A stretch of 64,000 bases of DNA, from contig UBJO01000018.1 of NCBI GenBank assembly GCA_900465665.1, positions 1 through 64,000 on the forward strand. The letters run 5' to 3'. The first letter of the stretch is position 1, and each line of letters opens with the position of its first letter. This document shows positions 43,190-52,699 of this stretch, piece after piece. The notes beneath the pieces were generated by a model, which made no database searches, was not told the origin of the DNA, and saw nothing but the letters and a program-made list of their open reading frames with translations. The stretch comes from Hyphomicrobiales bacterium. GTDB taxonomy: Bacteria; Pseudomonadota; Alphaproteobacteria; Rhizobiales; Rhizobiaceae. The translations under genes were made by a program, and so were the position numbers.

Positions 43190-45456
43190 CGGCTTTCCCT
43201 CCAAACCGAGGCGCTAGACGCAACAACCTCGGGAACTTGTTTCCTGTTGCCTTTCCTCGCAAGCAGAGACCGTTCGATGGGAAGCGAGCGCAGTCGGACG
43301 CCCGTTGCGGCGTAGATGGCATTCGTCAGCGCGGCAGGCGCGGAAACAGTTCCTACTTCCCCCATTCCGCCTGGAGCTTCGTCGTTCGAGATCAGGTAGA
43401 CGTCGAAGGGCGGAACTTCGTTGAGCCGCAACTGACGATAATCGTGGAAATTGCTTTGCCGAACACGCCCATCTTTAAATGTGATGCCGTTGTACAATGC
43501 AGCGGATAGGCCAAACAGCACACCGCCCTGCATCTGAGCCACGATACTGTCGGGATTTATCGAGATGCCACAGTCAACAGCTGCTGTGAGACGCTTTATG
43601 GAGACATCCCCGTAGTCGCTGACGCTGACCTCACACACCAATGCAGCAAATGACCCGAAGCACTGATGCAGTGAAATGCCCCGTCCCTGCCCCGAGGGCA
43701 GCTTTGTGTGCCAACTCGATGCTTCGGCTGCTTTCCTCAGCACAGCGAGCGCTCTGGGATTGTCTTTCAGGAGCGCGCGTCGATACTCCACCGGGTCGGC
43801 ACCCGCAGCAAGCGCTAACTCGTCGATGAAACTCTCAACCACAAAAACGTTGTGACCCTCACCGACACCTCTCCACCAATTTACCGCGACAGCGCTATCT
43901 TGTCGTGTCCACTCCCATTTACCGGAAGGTATCGCGTAGGGCATGTTCACCGAACCGGCGACAAGATCCTGATCCAACTGACCTTCAGGATAAGGTTTCC
44001 GCGTGAAATACTGTAGAACGGTCGCGCCGGTGGTATGGTGGTGAAATGTTTTAGGTAAGAGCGTGTCTGGGGTTAGCGTGGCCGTCACACGGTCTAGATA
44101 GGCAGGCCGGAAACGGTCGTGCTGGATATCCTGCTCCCGCGTCCAGATAATCTTCAGCGGATAATCCGCTAGCTTAGCAAATCGCGCGGCTTGTTGAATG
44201 GTGTCTACTGCCAACCGACGGCCAAATCCACCGCCTATGAGATGTGTGTGTACAGCCACCTTTTCTGGAGGCAGCCCCAATATTTCTGCGACCACGGTCT
44301 GCGCGTCCACTGGAACCTGGGTGCTAACCCAGACGTCGCAGGAGTCTTCCCTTGCGTGTATTGTGGTATTAATGGGCTCCAAAGCTGCATGCGCAAGGAA
44401 TGGTAGTTTGTAGGTCGCTTGCAGTGTGATACCACTTGCGAGATCCTCATCGGGCGAGCCAACGATTTTCGCAACGATGGCTTCAGTCTTAGACGACTCG
44501 AGCTGATGCCAGAGATCATCTGAGGACAACGAACCGTAAGGCCCCTCGTCCCATTCGACCTGAAGCAAATCTAGCCCTTTCTTTGCGGCCCAGTAATTGT
44601 CCCCAACCACGGCGACTGCATCCCCGATCTTCAGGACGTCGACAACACCAGGCGAAGATTTGGTCGCGGCTGCATTTATTGTCCTTACGGACCCGCCTAT
44701 CGTTGGGCACATTAGGATGGCGGCATACTTCATACCCTCCACAGCAACATCAATGCCGAATTTAGCGGCTCCAGTCACCTTCTCCGGCGTGTCTACGCGC
44801 TTAAGGGGCTTGCCGATCAGAGCAAAGTCTTTTGGGTCTTTGAGCTTGACATCGGGCGGGACCGCTTGATTCCTTGCTGTGTCGACGAGGTCGAAGTAAC
44901 TGACAGTACGGCCGGTCGGGTTATGCCTGACAACTGCTCGTGTCGCTTTACACTCTTCAGGCGAAACGCCCCAACTCTGCGCAGCAGTATTCACCAGAAT
45001 AGACCGTGCAGTCGCACCCGCCTTTCGCAGAGGGTTGTAGAAAGCGCGAACGGAAGTGGAGCCACCTGTCATCTGATTTTTAAGAATTGACTGTCCGTAA
45101 GCTTTAAGATCGGGTGGTGCCAATGCCACCTCGATTTGGTCTAGACCGACCTCCAGCTCTTCGGCGAGAAGCATAGCCTCAGTTGTCGCAATCCCTTGCC
45201 CCATCTCGGCACTTGGAACAACGAGCACAATACGTCCGTCTGCTGAAATACGTATGAATCCATCTGGCACGAAGCCATCGAAACCTGATGCAGACGCATC
45301 GGATGCGCCTGCGGCCCGCGCTATGTTCGGGGGAACCATTGCATGCGCATGTCGGGCAAACGCAAAGCCCACAACCAACGCAGCAGCCCCTGTTAGGAAG
45401 CGCCTGCGGCTGAGCTCAGGTATTTCATCATCTGAAAAGACATCGACCGACCGCAT
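43186..45456 (-). CDS. iorB: Molybdenum hydroxylase large subunit (IorB, isoquinoline 1-oxidoreductase-like)
   Basis: A 756-residue molybdopterin-binding subunit of the xanthine oxidase family. The Tat signal ELSRRRFLTGAAALVVGF then AFARHAHA shows export to the periplasm. PSAEMGQGIATTEAMLLAEE and GGGFGRR contact the cofactor, and PGGMGEVGT near the C-terminus holds the catalytic Glu. The family hydroxylates N-heterocycles or oxidises aldehydes. The start at 45456 has AAGGA and follows the iorA stop by 1 bp; ATG at 45465 is an alternative. The frame extends far upstream through iorA, but that part is a shadow. Coupled to the cytochrome c gene downstream. Confidence 0.9.
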   Translation of the reverse strand: MRSVDVFSDDEIPELSRRRFLTGAAALVVGFAFARHAHAMVPPNIARAAGASDASASGFDGFVPDGFIRISADGRIVLVVPSAEMGQGIATTEAMLLAEELEVGLDQIEVALAPPDLKAYGQSILKNQMTGGSTSVRAFYNPLRKAGATARSILVNTAAQSWGVSPEECKATRAVVRHNPTGRTVSYFDLVDTARNQAVPPDVKLKDPKDFALIGKPLKRVDTPEKVTGAAKFGIDVAVEGMKYAAILMCPTIGGSVRTINAAATKSSPGVVDVLKIGDAVAVVGDNYWAAKKGLDLLQVEWDEGPYGSLSSDDLWHQLESSKTEAIVAKIVGSPDEDLASGITLQATYKLPFLAHAALEPINTTIHAREDSCDVWVSTQVPVDAQTVVAEILGLPPEKVAVHTHLIGGGFGRRLAVDTIQQAARFAKLADYPLKIIWTREQDIQHDRFRPAYLDRVTATLTPDTLLPKTFHHHTTGATVLQYFTRKPYPEGQLDQDLVAGSVNMPYAIPSGKWEWTRQDSAVAVNWWRGVGEGHNVFVVESFIDELALAAGADPVEYRRALLKDNPRALAVLRKAAEASSWHTKLPSGQGRGISLHQCFGSFAALVCEVSVSDYGDVSIKRLTAAVDCGISINPDSIVAQMQGGVLFGLSAALYNGITFKDGRVRQSNFHDYRQLRLNEVPPFDVYLISNDEAPGGMGEVGTVSAPAALTNAIYAATGVRLRSLPIERSLLARKGNRKQVPEVVASSASVWRESR

Positions 45457-45457
45457 T

Positions 45458-45901
45458 TTACGCATCCTTGATCGCCTCACGAATTCTGACATAAGTGCAG
45501 CAACGGCAAATGTTACCCGCCATCGCTGCATCGATTTGGGCGTCGTCTGGTGACGGATCCCGCGCCAATAAAGCAGCTGCGGCCATGATCTGACCGCACT
45601 GACAGTAGCCACATTGGACCACTTCATGATCGAGCCATGCTCGTTGAATTCGCTGTCCTTCAGGCGTCGTACCGATCGCCTCGATAGTCGTGATCTCGCC
45701 TTGAAGTTCTCCGATAGGCAGCATGCACGATCTGACAGGCCTTCCGTCGAGATGGACCGTGCAGGCACCGCACTGCCCAATCCCACAGCCGAATTTTGTC
45801 CCGGTCATTCCCAACAGATCTCGGAGCGCCCATAGCAGCGGCATATCCGGAGGGCCTTCAAACTCAACCGACTTTCCGTTGACGATCGCAGCAAACGGCA
45901 C
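45458..45901 (-). CDS. iorA: Molybdenum hydroxylase [2Fe-2S] subunit (IorA-like)
   Basis: A 147-residue iron-sulfur subunit. The plant-type ferredoxin cluster ligands are in [16 protein letters not shown] plus RSCML; the second cluster is in QCGYCQCGQ and GNICRCCTY. It starts with GTG at 45901 after AAAGGA, which gives the usual N-terminus [13 protein letters not shown]. It has no signal peptide and is expected to be exported folded with IorB through the Tat pathway. A TTCCGC/GCGGAA inverted repeat lies upstream at 45921-45942. Confidence 0.92.
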   Translation of the reverse strand: MPFAAIVNGKSVEFEGPPDMPLLWALRDLLGMTGTKFGCGIGQCGACTVHLDGRPVRSCMLPIGELQGEITTIEAIGTTPEGQRIQRAWLDHEVVQCGYCQCGQIMAAAALLARDPSPDDAQIDAAMAGNICRCCTYVRIREAIKDA

Positions 45902-46024
45902 GTTAGATTCCTTTCAAGTTTTCCGCATCAGAATTTGCGGAACTCGTCAAAGTCTTAGGATGGAACTCGAGTCTGATAGACCGGCAGCCCGAGTTCTCTG
46001 TTTCGGCCTGATGATATCTTGATG

Positions 46025-46756
46025 TTAAGCAGGCATATGCACTAATGGCGTACCCATGCCGAAAGGGCGACCGACTGACGGTATCGACCTACACACCGGC
46101 AGCCCCTCGGCGTTATACAAGGATGCCTCCCTCACAAGCTGAGCAAGAGAACGGGCTTGCATCTTTCTCATCACGTTAGCGCGGTGGATCTTGACCGTGA
46201 CTTCGGACAGTCCGAGTCTCGCAGCGATCTGCTTGTTGAGCTGACCATCCACAACACCGCCAAGCACTTCTTTCTCTCGAACCGTCAAGGATCCGAAGCG
46301 CTTCTCGAATGCAGCTGTCGCCCGTGAGTGATCAAGCCGCTCCTCGTATGCGAGCTGCGCTTGGCTCACCGACTCAACTATTCGACCTTCAACGCAGGGC
46401 TTCTGTAGGAAGTCAAACGCCCCACCCCTTATGGCCCGCACAACCGTATCAGCGTCGGATATCTCGCTAGCGAAAACCAACTGTGTCCGCCACCCCGCTC
46501 GCCGGAGTTCGGCCTGGAGTTCAAGGCCGCTCATACCACTGAGGTCGACATTGAGGATGATGCAGCTTGGTTCGGAAACGTCGGATGCGAGGAACTCCTC
46601 GGCGCTCGAATATGTGGAGACATGAATACCCCGGCGCTCAAGCATTAGCGTCACCAAATCTCGCATCTCTCGGTCGGAATCGATTACGGCAACGGTTCGA
46701 AGATCGTTTCCGATGCGGCTGGCTGTAGACGGTGCACGAGGCTGCGGCGTGGTCAT
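46025..46756 (-). CDS. FixJ/NarL-type response regulator with degenerate receiver
   Basis: A 243-residue regulator: receiver domain (about residues 20-140) and LuxR-type helix-turn-helix (about 170-235, with LTVREKEVL and KQIAARLGLSEVTVKIHRAN). The phospho-acceptor position is Asn69 (CIILNVDLSGMSG; FixJ has Asp in this alignment, codon AAT here). One of the acidic pocket residues is Ser27 (VIDSDRE). The conserved Lys in FLQKP and Ser in FASE are kept. It probably works without phosphorylation. ATG has GGAG upstream. It follows the FUSC gene by 114 bp on the same strand and reads toward iorA, so either could be its target. No histidine kinase is in the window. Confidence 0.88.
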   Translation of the reverse strand: MTTPQPRAPSTASRIGNDLRTVAVIDSDREMRDLVTLMLERRGIHVSTYSSAEEFLASDVSEPSCIILNVDLSGMSGLELQAELRRAGWRTQLVFASEISDADTVVRAIRGGAFDFLQKPCVEGRIVESVSQAQLAYEERLDHSRATAAFEKRFGSLTVREKEVLGGVVDGQLNKQIAARLGLSEVTVKIHRANVMRKMQARSLAQLVREASLYNAEGLPVCRSIPSVGRPFGMGTPLVHMPA

Positions 46757-46870
46757 AGGAATGCTCCTTTCCGAACCTTTCGGGAGCTGAAAAGTCGCAC
46801 TCTCGGAGTGAATGGGGAAGTTGGATGGAGTAAAACGATGTCAAAAGCTGCGAAGAGGACACCCGTTTCA

Positions 46871-48901
46871 TCAAGCAGGGGATGTCGGCTGGCGAACAAT
46901 TGCAAGCTCGTCGATAGACTTTTTAAGTTCGAGAACTGCGCGACTTAGATCCTGGGTCGGCTCAAGTCTAAGTTCTCCAGATTCCTGAATTTCTCCGGTC
47001 GACAGTTGATTATGCAACGACTCGGCTACACGCTCGTAAGATTTAGCGAGCGACTCCGCCAATGCCTCAGACTCGGAACCGACTATCTCGGAGATTGCCG
47101 CAGCTCCACAGACCCCTCTCAAGGCCGTGACAACATGTCGGATCGCTTCCGCTCGCGCTCTCCCACCGCTTTCTAACCTCAGCCGCTCAGCTGCTACTTC
47201 GACGCGAGAGCTAGCAATTCCTGCTTCCCGTTGCGCGTTGGCAAGGGCCAAGTCGTCATTCGGCCTTCTCAAGATGGCGGCTATCGCGAAGGCGATATTT
47301 GCCTTAACCGCCGCATTGATATCAGCATTCAAATCGGTGGTGTCGGCAGTTGGAAAGATCAATAGTCCAGCAGCGAGCCCTAGAAAAGCTCCCAAACTTT
47401 CATTTACAAACCGGAGTAATAGGAGGTCGTCGGTAGGTCTTATGAGGTCGGAAAGCAACATAAACATCGGCGTGAGGGCAACCATGAAAAGCGCGTAGTT
47501 GACCGTACGAACGGCAATTACCAAGACCGCGAGCGGCACGACCATCACCGCCATTACGATTGGACTGGGCTCCTGCAAAAGCAGCATCGCAGCAAGGAGT
47601 CCCCCTATGAAGCTTCCGACTGCACGTTCGGCCACCCGGTGCCATGTGTTTCCGAACACTGGCTGCATTACGACAAGTGCGGAAATCGTTCCCCAATAGG
47701 ATAACGTCACCCCGAACCAGATACCTATGGAATAACAGACGACCACTGCCACTGACACACGAAGCGCGTGACGCCAAACGGGTGGTGGTGGAACGGCGAA
47801 AAGACTTTGCGCTTTGTTTGATGACGCCGATGGACTAAGCGACATCTGGCCAGAGCCGTTCTCTGTGATAAGCAATTTAGCGACAGCACCAGATGCGTAG
47901 CGTATTGAGCGAACAATAACCTCATCATCAGACCGAGTGACGCTTTCCTCCAGGCTGCGCGCCCGTGTGATCAGGTATTCTGTATCTGGCCGCGCTTTAT
48001 CGACTTCCTCTAGTACCTCGCCCAGGAGCGCTTTGAGGGACAACAAAAGCTGCTTGTCATATGCAGTGAAAGGACCACCCTTGTTTTTTCGGTACTGACC
48101 AAGCGCTATGAGTGCTGAGAATACCCTTGTTGCCATGTCGAGAGCGTGCCCGTAACGCACATTGCCGGAAAGTACCCGGAGCACAATGGTATGTCCCCGT
48201 TCGATCGCCAGTCTTGTAGCTCGACGACCCTCGAGCTCGAAACCAAGCCAAGCAGCTGGCCTCTTGTCATCCTCATCGAGCGCAAGAATTGCCTCAAGCA
48301 TCGTAACCAAACGCGTGAAGACCGAAATCAACATTAATCGGCCGGGGTTTTCACCACGATCCCTCCAGACTAATAGAGCCATTCCGATCGCCACAGCGGC
48401 GCCGACCAGAAAACAGCCTCCAAGCTGTAGTGCACCATCCAACTCGCGCGGCGTCGAGACGCCAATCACGCCAGCTATCGCGGCTAGCAGGCCGCTCTGT
48501 GCGGGACCTGGTCCAAAGGAGGCCTGATACGAGCGTGTAAGGCTCGACAAGAATACCGCTAGAAAGAGGGTCACAATAGATGGAACGACGCCAAAATGCG
48601 CACCGTATGATGACAGAACTATAACTGCAAAACCGAGACCTCCGAAACTGGACATCGCACGTGCGCGACCTCGATCTCCACCCAGAGGATCGCAAAGGCA
48701 CGTCCAAAATGCGGCGACTGCCCCAAACATCAAGTCATGGATACCGGTTGCAAACGCAGCTATCAGGAGCACGCCGATAGATATCGAGGCTCGCAAGCCA
48801 TCAATAAAATTGACTTGCTCGGGAGCGACGACAAACACTCTCCCCTCGGACCAGGGGGTGTATCGACTGACGGCAGAGACGATTTTTGACATAAGCCGCA
48901 T
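46871..48901 (-). CDS. FUSC family membrane protein (aromatic acid exporter AaeB/YccS-like)
   Basis: A 676-residue inner-membrane protein. Two hydrophobic blocks of about five to six helices (about 30-180 and 385-530) are separated by a soluble segment (about 190-370). The second block contains LSYWGTISALVVMQPVFGNT then WHRVAERAVGSFIGG, the FUSC repeat signature. A soluble helical C-terminus follows. Related proteins export aromatic carboxylates or amphiphilic toxic compounds, often with an AaeA-type periplasmic partner, which is not present here. ATG at 48901 follows GGTGG; it leads the unit that includes the FixJ-like gene. Confidence 0.82.
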   Translation of the reverse strand: MRLMSKIVSAVSRYTPWSEGRVFVVAPEQVNFIDGLRASISIGVLLIAAFATGIHDLMFGAVAAFWTCLCDPLGGDRGRARAMSSFGGLGFAVIVLSSYGAHFGVVPSIVTLFLAVFLSSLTRSYQASFGPGPAQSGLLAAIAGVIGVSTPRELDGALQLGGCFLVGAAVAIGMALLVWRDRGENPGRLMLISVFTRLVTMLEAILALDEDDKRPAAWLGFELEGRRATRLAIERGHTIVLRVLSGNVRYGHALDMATRVFSALIALGQYRKNKGGPFTAYDKQLLLSLKALLGEVLEEVDKARPDTEYLITRARSLEESVTRSDDEVIVRSIRYASGAVAKLLITENGSGQMSLSPSASSNKAQSLFAVPPPPVWRHALRVSVAVVVCYSIGIWFGVTLSYWGTISALVVMQPVFGNTWHRVAERAVGSFIGGLLAAMLLLQEPSPIVMAVMVVPLAVLVIAVRTVNYALFMVALTPMFMLLSDLIRPTDDLLLLRFVNESLGAFLGLAAGLLIFPTADTTDLNADINAAVKANIAFAIAAILRRPNDDLALANAQREAGIASSRVEVAAERLRLESGGRARAEAIRHVVTALRGVCGAAAISEIVGSESEALAESLAKSYERVAESLHNQLSTGEIQESGELRLEPTQDLSRAVLELKKSIDELAIVRQPTSPA

Positions 48902-48989
48902 ATTCCACCGCCTCTCATGTGATTAGTATCGTTCGCCTTCAAGCTTGTGCGCATGGCTCGAATGAACAGAAATTCAAGTTGAAGAGCCG

Positions 48990-49011
48990 CATGCTCATGT
49001 AACCGAGCATG
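48990..49011. repeat. Inverted repeat in the FUSC upstream region
   Basis: CATGCTC (48990-48996) and GAGCATG (49005-49011) form a 7-bp stem with an eight-base loop, about 90 bp before the FUSC start codon. It could be an operator or a leader hairpin. Confidence 0.35.
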
Positions 49012-49098
49012 AGAAGGCCAGACAGCGCGAAGGCAATATGAAGCAACTGCCGTCGGACAAGGCGTTCGTGCCCTAAATTAACTCACTCGAACGCAAAA

Positions 49099-49131
49099 GC
49101 CCGTGAGGGACGCAACGCGAGCATCACGGGC
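49099..49131 (-). terminator. Terminator after aldehyde dehydrogenase gene
   Basis: On the minus strand GCCCGTGA pairs with TCACGGGC and is followed directly by TTTTGCG. The stem has 8 bp and a 17-base loop. It starts 31 bp after the stop codon of the aldehyde dehydrogenase gene. Confidence 0.65.
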
Positions 49132-49162
49132 CGTTGGTTTAAGTTTAGCTCCCGGACCTTAC

Positions 49163-50542
49163 CTATTTGGTGCGGAACACGACCATCTTTTCGGCGGTCA
49201 TCTCACGTAGCGTAAATGGAATGCCACCCACACCATAGCCGGAAACGCGCCGACCCGCGAAAGGCATCCAATCTGTACGGAAGGCTGTATGATCATTGAT
49301 CATCACGGCGGACGCATCGATCCGCTCAGCTGCATCGAGCGCGGTGCGGAGGTCATTTGTAAACAGACTGGACTGAAACGAAACCGGGAGCGAATTTGCC
49401 TCGTTTATTGCGTCATCGATGGTATCGAAACCGAAAACACAGGTCAAAGGACCAAACACTTCCATCGTTGAGACCTTGGAATTCTTAGGTGGCTCAACGA
49501 GGATTGAGGGGTACAAGGTTGTTTCAGACATCCGTCCCCCGCCAATCTTCCTTGCGCCGGCCTCGGCGGCTTCCTTGATCCAAAGCTCAACGCGCTCGGT
49601 TTCAGCGGGTTTGATAAGCGGACCGATGTCGGTATTTGCGGATAGAGGATCACCGACATTCAATTTCGAAACTACATCAGAAAACCGTTCAACGAATTCG
49701 CCGATAAGTCCGCGATGAACATATATTCGTTGAACCGAAACGCAAACTTGTCCGGCATGGTAGTAGCCACCCTTAGCAAGCGGTCCTAGCACATCACTGA
49801 TATCCGCTGTTTGGTCGACGATCACAGGCGCGACCCCGCCGTGCTCCAGTGCGCACCTCGTACCTGGTGCGAGTTTGGAGCGAAGTGCCCAACCCACAGC
49901 GGCAGAACCTATAAAACTGACGAACGCTACCCGAGGGTCGCATGCGAGCGCCTCCGAAAGTCCCCGCTCTTCCGGGACAAAACTCTGCACCCATCCTTCT
50001 GGTAAGCCAGCTTCGAGAACGAGCCTGACTACTTCAAGGCAACTCAACGGAGTTGCTGAAGCTGGTTTTATAATCACGGGGCATCCAGCAGCTATCGCAG
50101 GCGCTATCTGATGGATCACTAAATTAAGAGGGTGATTGAATGCCGAGATAGCGGCCACGATTCCGATCGGCTCGAGCATTGTCCAAGCTCGCCTATCGAC
50201 ACTTGCAGTCGTCAGACCCATCGGAATCTCCCGACCTGCGGACGTCCGAAGGAGTTCCGCCGCAGTACGCACTCCGTCAATAGCACGATCTGTTTCCACA
50301 AGTGCGTCAGCTAAAGGCTTTCCACCCTCCCTGGCTATGCGACGGCCGAATTGCTCTCGCTGTTGCTCCATAAGGTCCGCGAGCTTCCGTAGAATTTCGA
50401 CCCTCTGATACGGCTTCAGCCAAGCCTTTCGATCTTTAAACAGCTTATTCGCGGTGACCAGCTTGCGTTCTAGCGCGTTTGCATCGTCACTTTCAATCTG
50501 AGTAATTGGCTCTCTGTCAAAAGCCTGAACGACCTCGATCAT
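49163..50542 (-). CDS. Aldehyde dehydrogenase family protein
   Basis: A 459-residue NAD(P)-dependent dehydrogenase that oxidises aldehydes to acids. AISAFNHPLNLVIHQIAPAI then AAGCPVIIKPA is the cofactor region, SFIGSAAVGW the turn near the nicotinamide, LEHGG holds the general-base Glu and GQVCVSVQRIYVH the catalytic Cys. The set resembles phosphonoacetaldehyde or lactaldehyde dehydrogenases more than betaine aldehyde dehydrogenase. AGGAGAG precedes ATG. It is a single-gene unit, divergent from the truncated regulator. Its substrate is not evident; aldehydes made by the alcohol dehydrogenase or amine oxidase encoded further left are possible. Confidence 0.9.
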   Translation of the reverse strand: MIEVVQAFDREPITQIESDDANALERKLVTANKLFKDRKAWLKPYQRVEILRKLADLMEQQREQFGRRIAREGGKPLADALVETDRAIDGVRTAAELLRTSAGREIPMGLTTASVDRRAWTMLEPIGIVAAISAFNHPLNLVIHQIAPAIAAGCPVIIKPASATPLSCLEVVRLVLEAGLPEGWVQSFVPEERGLSEALACDPRVAFVSFIGSAAVGWALRSKLAPGTRCALEHGGVAPVIVDQTADISDVLGPLAKGGYYHAGQVCVSVQRIYVHRGLIGEFVERFSDVVSKLNVGDPLSANTDIGPLIKPAETERVELWIKEAAEAGARKIGGGRMSETTLYPSILVEPPKNSKVSTMEVFGPLTCVFGFDTIDDAINEANSLPVSFQSSLFTNDLRTALDAAERIDASAVMINDHTAFRTDWMPFAGRRVSGYGVGGIPFTLREMTAEKMVVFRTK

Positions 50543-50819
50543 ATCCTCTCTCCTATCCGCTTAAGCAATTGCGAGAAGGGGACCTTCCCGTTCGATTGGC
50601 CAACTGCCTCGACGGAAATCTTATCGCGCTCGCGTGAGCGCGACGAGTTAAGGGTGGTTATTTCGCGTGAAACCAGACACGTGCGGGTGGTGAGGTTTGA
50701 GCCTGATACTTTCGAGAGGCCGGCTACCAATCAAATTGGAGAAGAATGAAGATACAGCTCGACGGAGAGTGACCATTCGATCCCGAAACGAACTGCCCGG
50801 TCAGGACGTGGGGTTAAAA

Positions 50820-52541
50820 ATGGTAAAGCGTTCGCTCGTCACTGTTGTCAGTCGCGACGAAACGCCCATATCCGCAAATACCTCAACTTCCTTAAGCCGT
50901 TGGAAAACGACAGTGAATAATCATTTCAGCCTCAAAGCAAGCCTAAGCGACCCAGTCGACAGCATTGATTTGGTAAATCCTGTTGGTGGTTATGCTTTTG
51001 GCCCATTCATTCTCATGGCCGATCAAAATTTACTGCTGCGAAATGGTGAGGAGTGCAAACTCGGCAGGAAGGCAGCGGCATTGCTCGCCACACTCGTGCA
51101 ATATGCTGGGAGGGCTGTGACAAAAGAAGAATTGTTACGAGTAGTGTGGCCTCAGACAACTGTCGAAGAAGATAATCTCAAGGTGCAGATTGCCGGTCTA
51201 AGGAAGGCTTTAGGGGACGAGACCGACAGGCCTCGATTCATAAGTAGCGTCCCAGGCGTCGGATACATATTCATTGCTGCTGTAAGTCGCGTGGAAGTGG
51301 CTACCTCTAGCCTAAACCCGGTCGAAAGCCCTCTGCGTCCAAAACTCCGACAGTTCCCTACCCCAATAGAAAAGCTCTTTGGCCGCGCGCAGGATTTGAT
51401 GGCTCTTGAGACGATCATTAGTCAAAACAGACTGGTAACTATCACCGGACCTGCCGGTATTGGAAAATCCGCCATTGCGATGGAATCATGTTCAATAGTC
51501 GACCAAGAGGGTTCGATCGAAATCTTTTATGTGGATTTCGTTGAGGTTCTTCACGACTTCTTGCTTTTTGCAAGCGTTGCCACAGCGTTGAACGTCGTGG
51601 CGGACGTCGACGACCCCTACGGTAGCTTGATCAGGCGGCTTTCAGAGCGACCATCTTTACTGGTCCTCGATAACTGCGAGCACGTCATCATTGAGGCGGC
51701 ACGCCTTTGTGAGTCACTTCTTAAAGGAGCTCCAGCGCTAAAAATTCTCGTGACCAGCCGGGAGCCGATGAGTGCGTTGGGGGAAAAGCTCTACCGACTA
51801 GCACCGCTGGAAACTCCTCCACTCAATGTGTCCAGAATCGAGGAGGCATTAGAATATCCGGCGATGGGTCTTCTTGCGGACCGTATATCGTCTGGACCTG
51901 GCGGAGTTAAACTCGAGGAGGGCGACGTACCACTTCTCGTACAGATTTGTGGGAAAGCCGAGGGCTTGCCGCTTGCGATCGAAATAGCTGCGGCGAGGAT
52001 CGAGACATTTGATCTCGGCGATGTATCTAAGAATCTTGGTGGCTTCATAGACTTCCCAGGCAGACGGACTTCACCCCAACGGCATAGGTCGATGCGGGCG
52101 GCAATCGAATGGTCGCACGACCAATTGTCTAGGAAAGAGCAAATCCTGTTTCGACGGCTGGGTATCTTTTCAGACACCTTCTCGTCAACAGAAGCGCTTT
52201 TCGTAGGTATAGACCACCACATGTCATCAGTTGCAGTCGAAGATGCTCTTTTAAGCCTGGTGCGAAAATCTATGGTAATTGCGGCGTTGACTGGCGATGG
52301 AACAACCTATCGGCTGAATCAGAGTTTCCGGTTTTTCGCAATAGAAAAGCTGACTGCTGCGCGGGAGATTGATCGAATCCAACGGCTCTACGGTCAACTT
52401 TCTAGACCAGTTGCGTCAAGTAGCCAGTGTCTGCCTGCTGCAGAAGTGAGTTTGCGGCTGTACCGTTACGGTAGTGCTGTAGGCGGTCATTTACTGGACG
52501 AGCAGCCAAGCCATTTATTACCGACAAATCGACCAGATTGA
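50820..52541 (+). pseudogene. Winged-helix/NB-ARC ATPase regulator, C-terminally truncated
   Basis: A 573-residue frame with an OmpR-type winged helix (about residues 55-155 from ATG 50820, with KEELLRVVWPQTTVEEDNLK then VQIAGLRKALG). A STAND ATPase follows, with Walker A GPAGIGKS and Walker B LLVLDNCEHVI. It then breaks off shortly after the FRFFAIEKLTAAREID segment, where the intact homologue at 55168 continues with about 500 residues of TPR-like repeats. The last 30 residues look unrelated, and a LysR fragment begins in another frame at its stop. The sensor half is missing, so it is probably inactive or altered. The start is uncertain: the frame is open from 50697 but no good ribosome site is seen. 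Confidence 0.7.
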
Positions 52542-52699
52542 AAACTGGCTATAAACCAGACTGGATTCTCTGGCCGGAGCTTCAGAGTGGCGAAGTTCTC
52601 CGCGTACTGGAGGACTTGACGCTTCCGGACATCGACCTCTGGGCGATCTTTCCAACGGGGCGGCTGGCCAGCGCCAAACCACGGGCCTTCACAGATTAG
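52538..52699 (+). pseudogene. LysR-type regulator, C-terminal fragment
   Basis: About 53 codons ending in TAG read GYKPDWILWPELQSGE then VLRVLEDLTLPDIDLWAIFP and TGRLASAKPRAFTD. This is the standard end of LysR effector domains (L..VL.DW.LP.I.L.A.FP.GR..SAK.RAF.D). No start codon or DNA-binding half is present. It abuts the truncated regulator gene, so a deletion or insertion joined the two remnants. Confidence 0.75.

Noticed and set aside
45457..45786. 110-codon N-terminal extension of IorB
   Set aside because: Overlaps iorA; the Tat signal starts after 45456.
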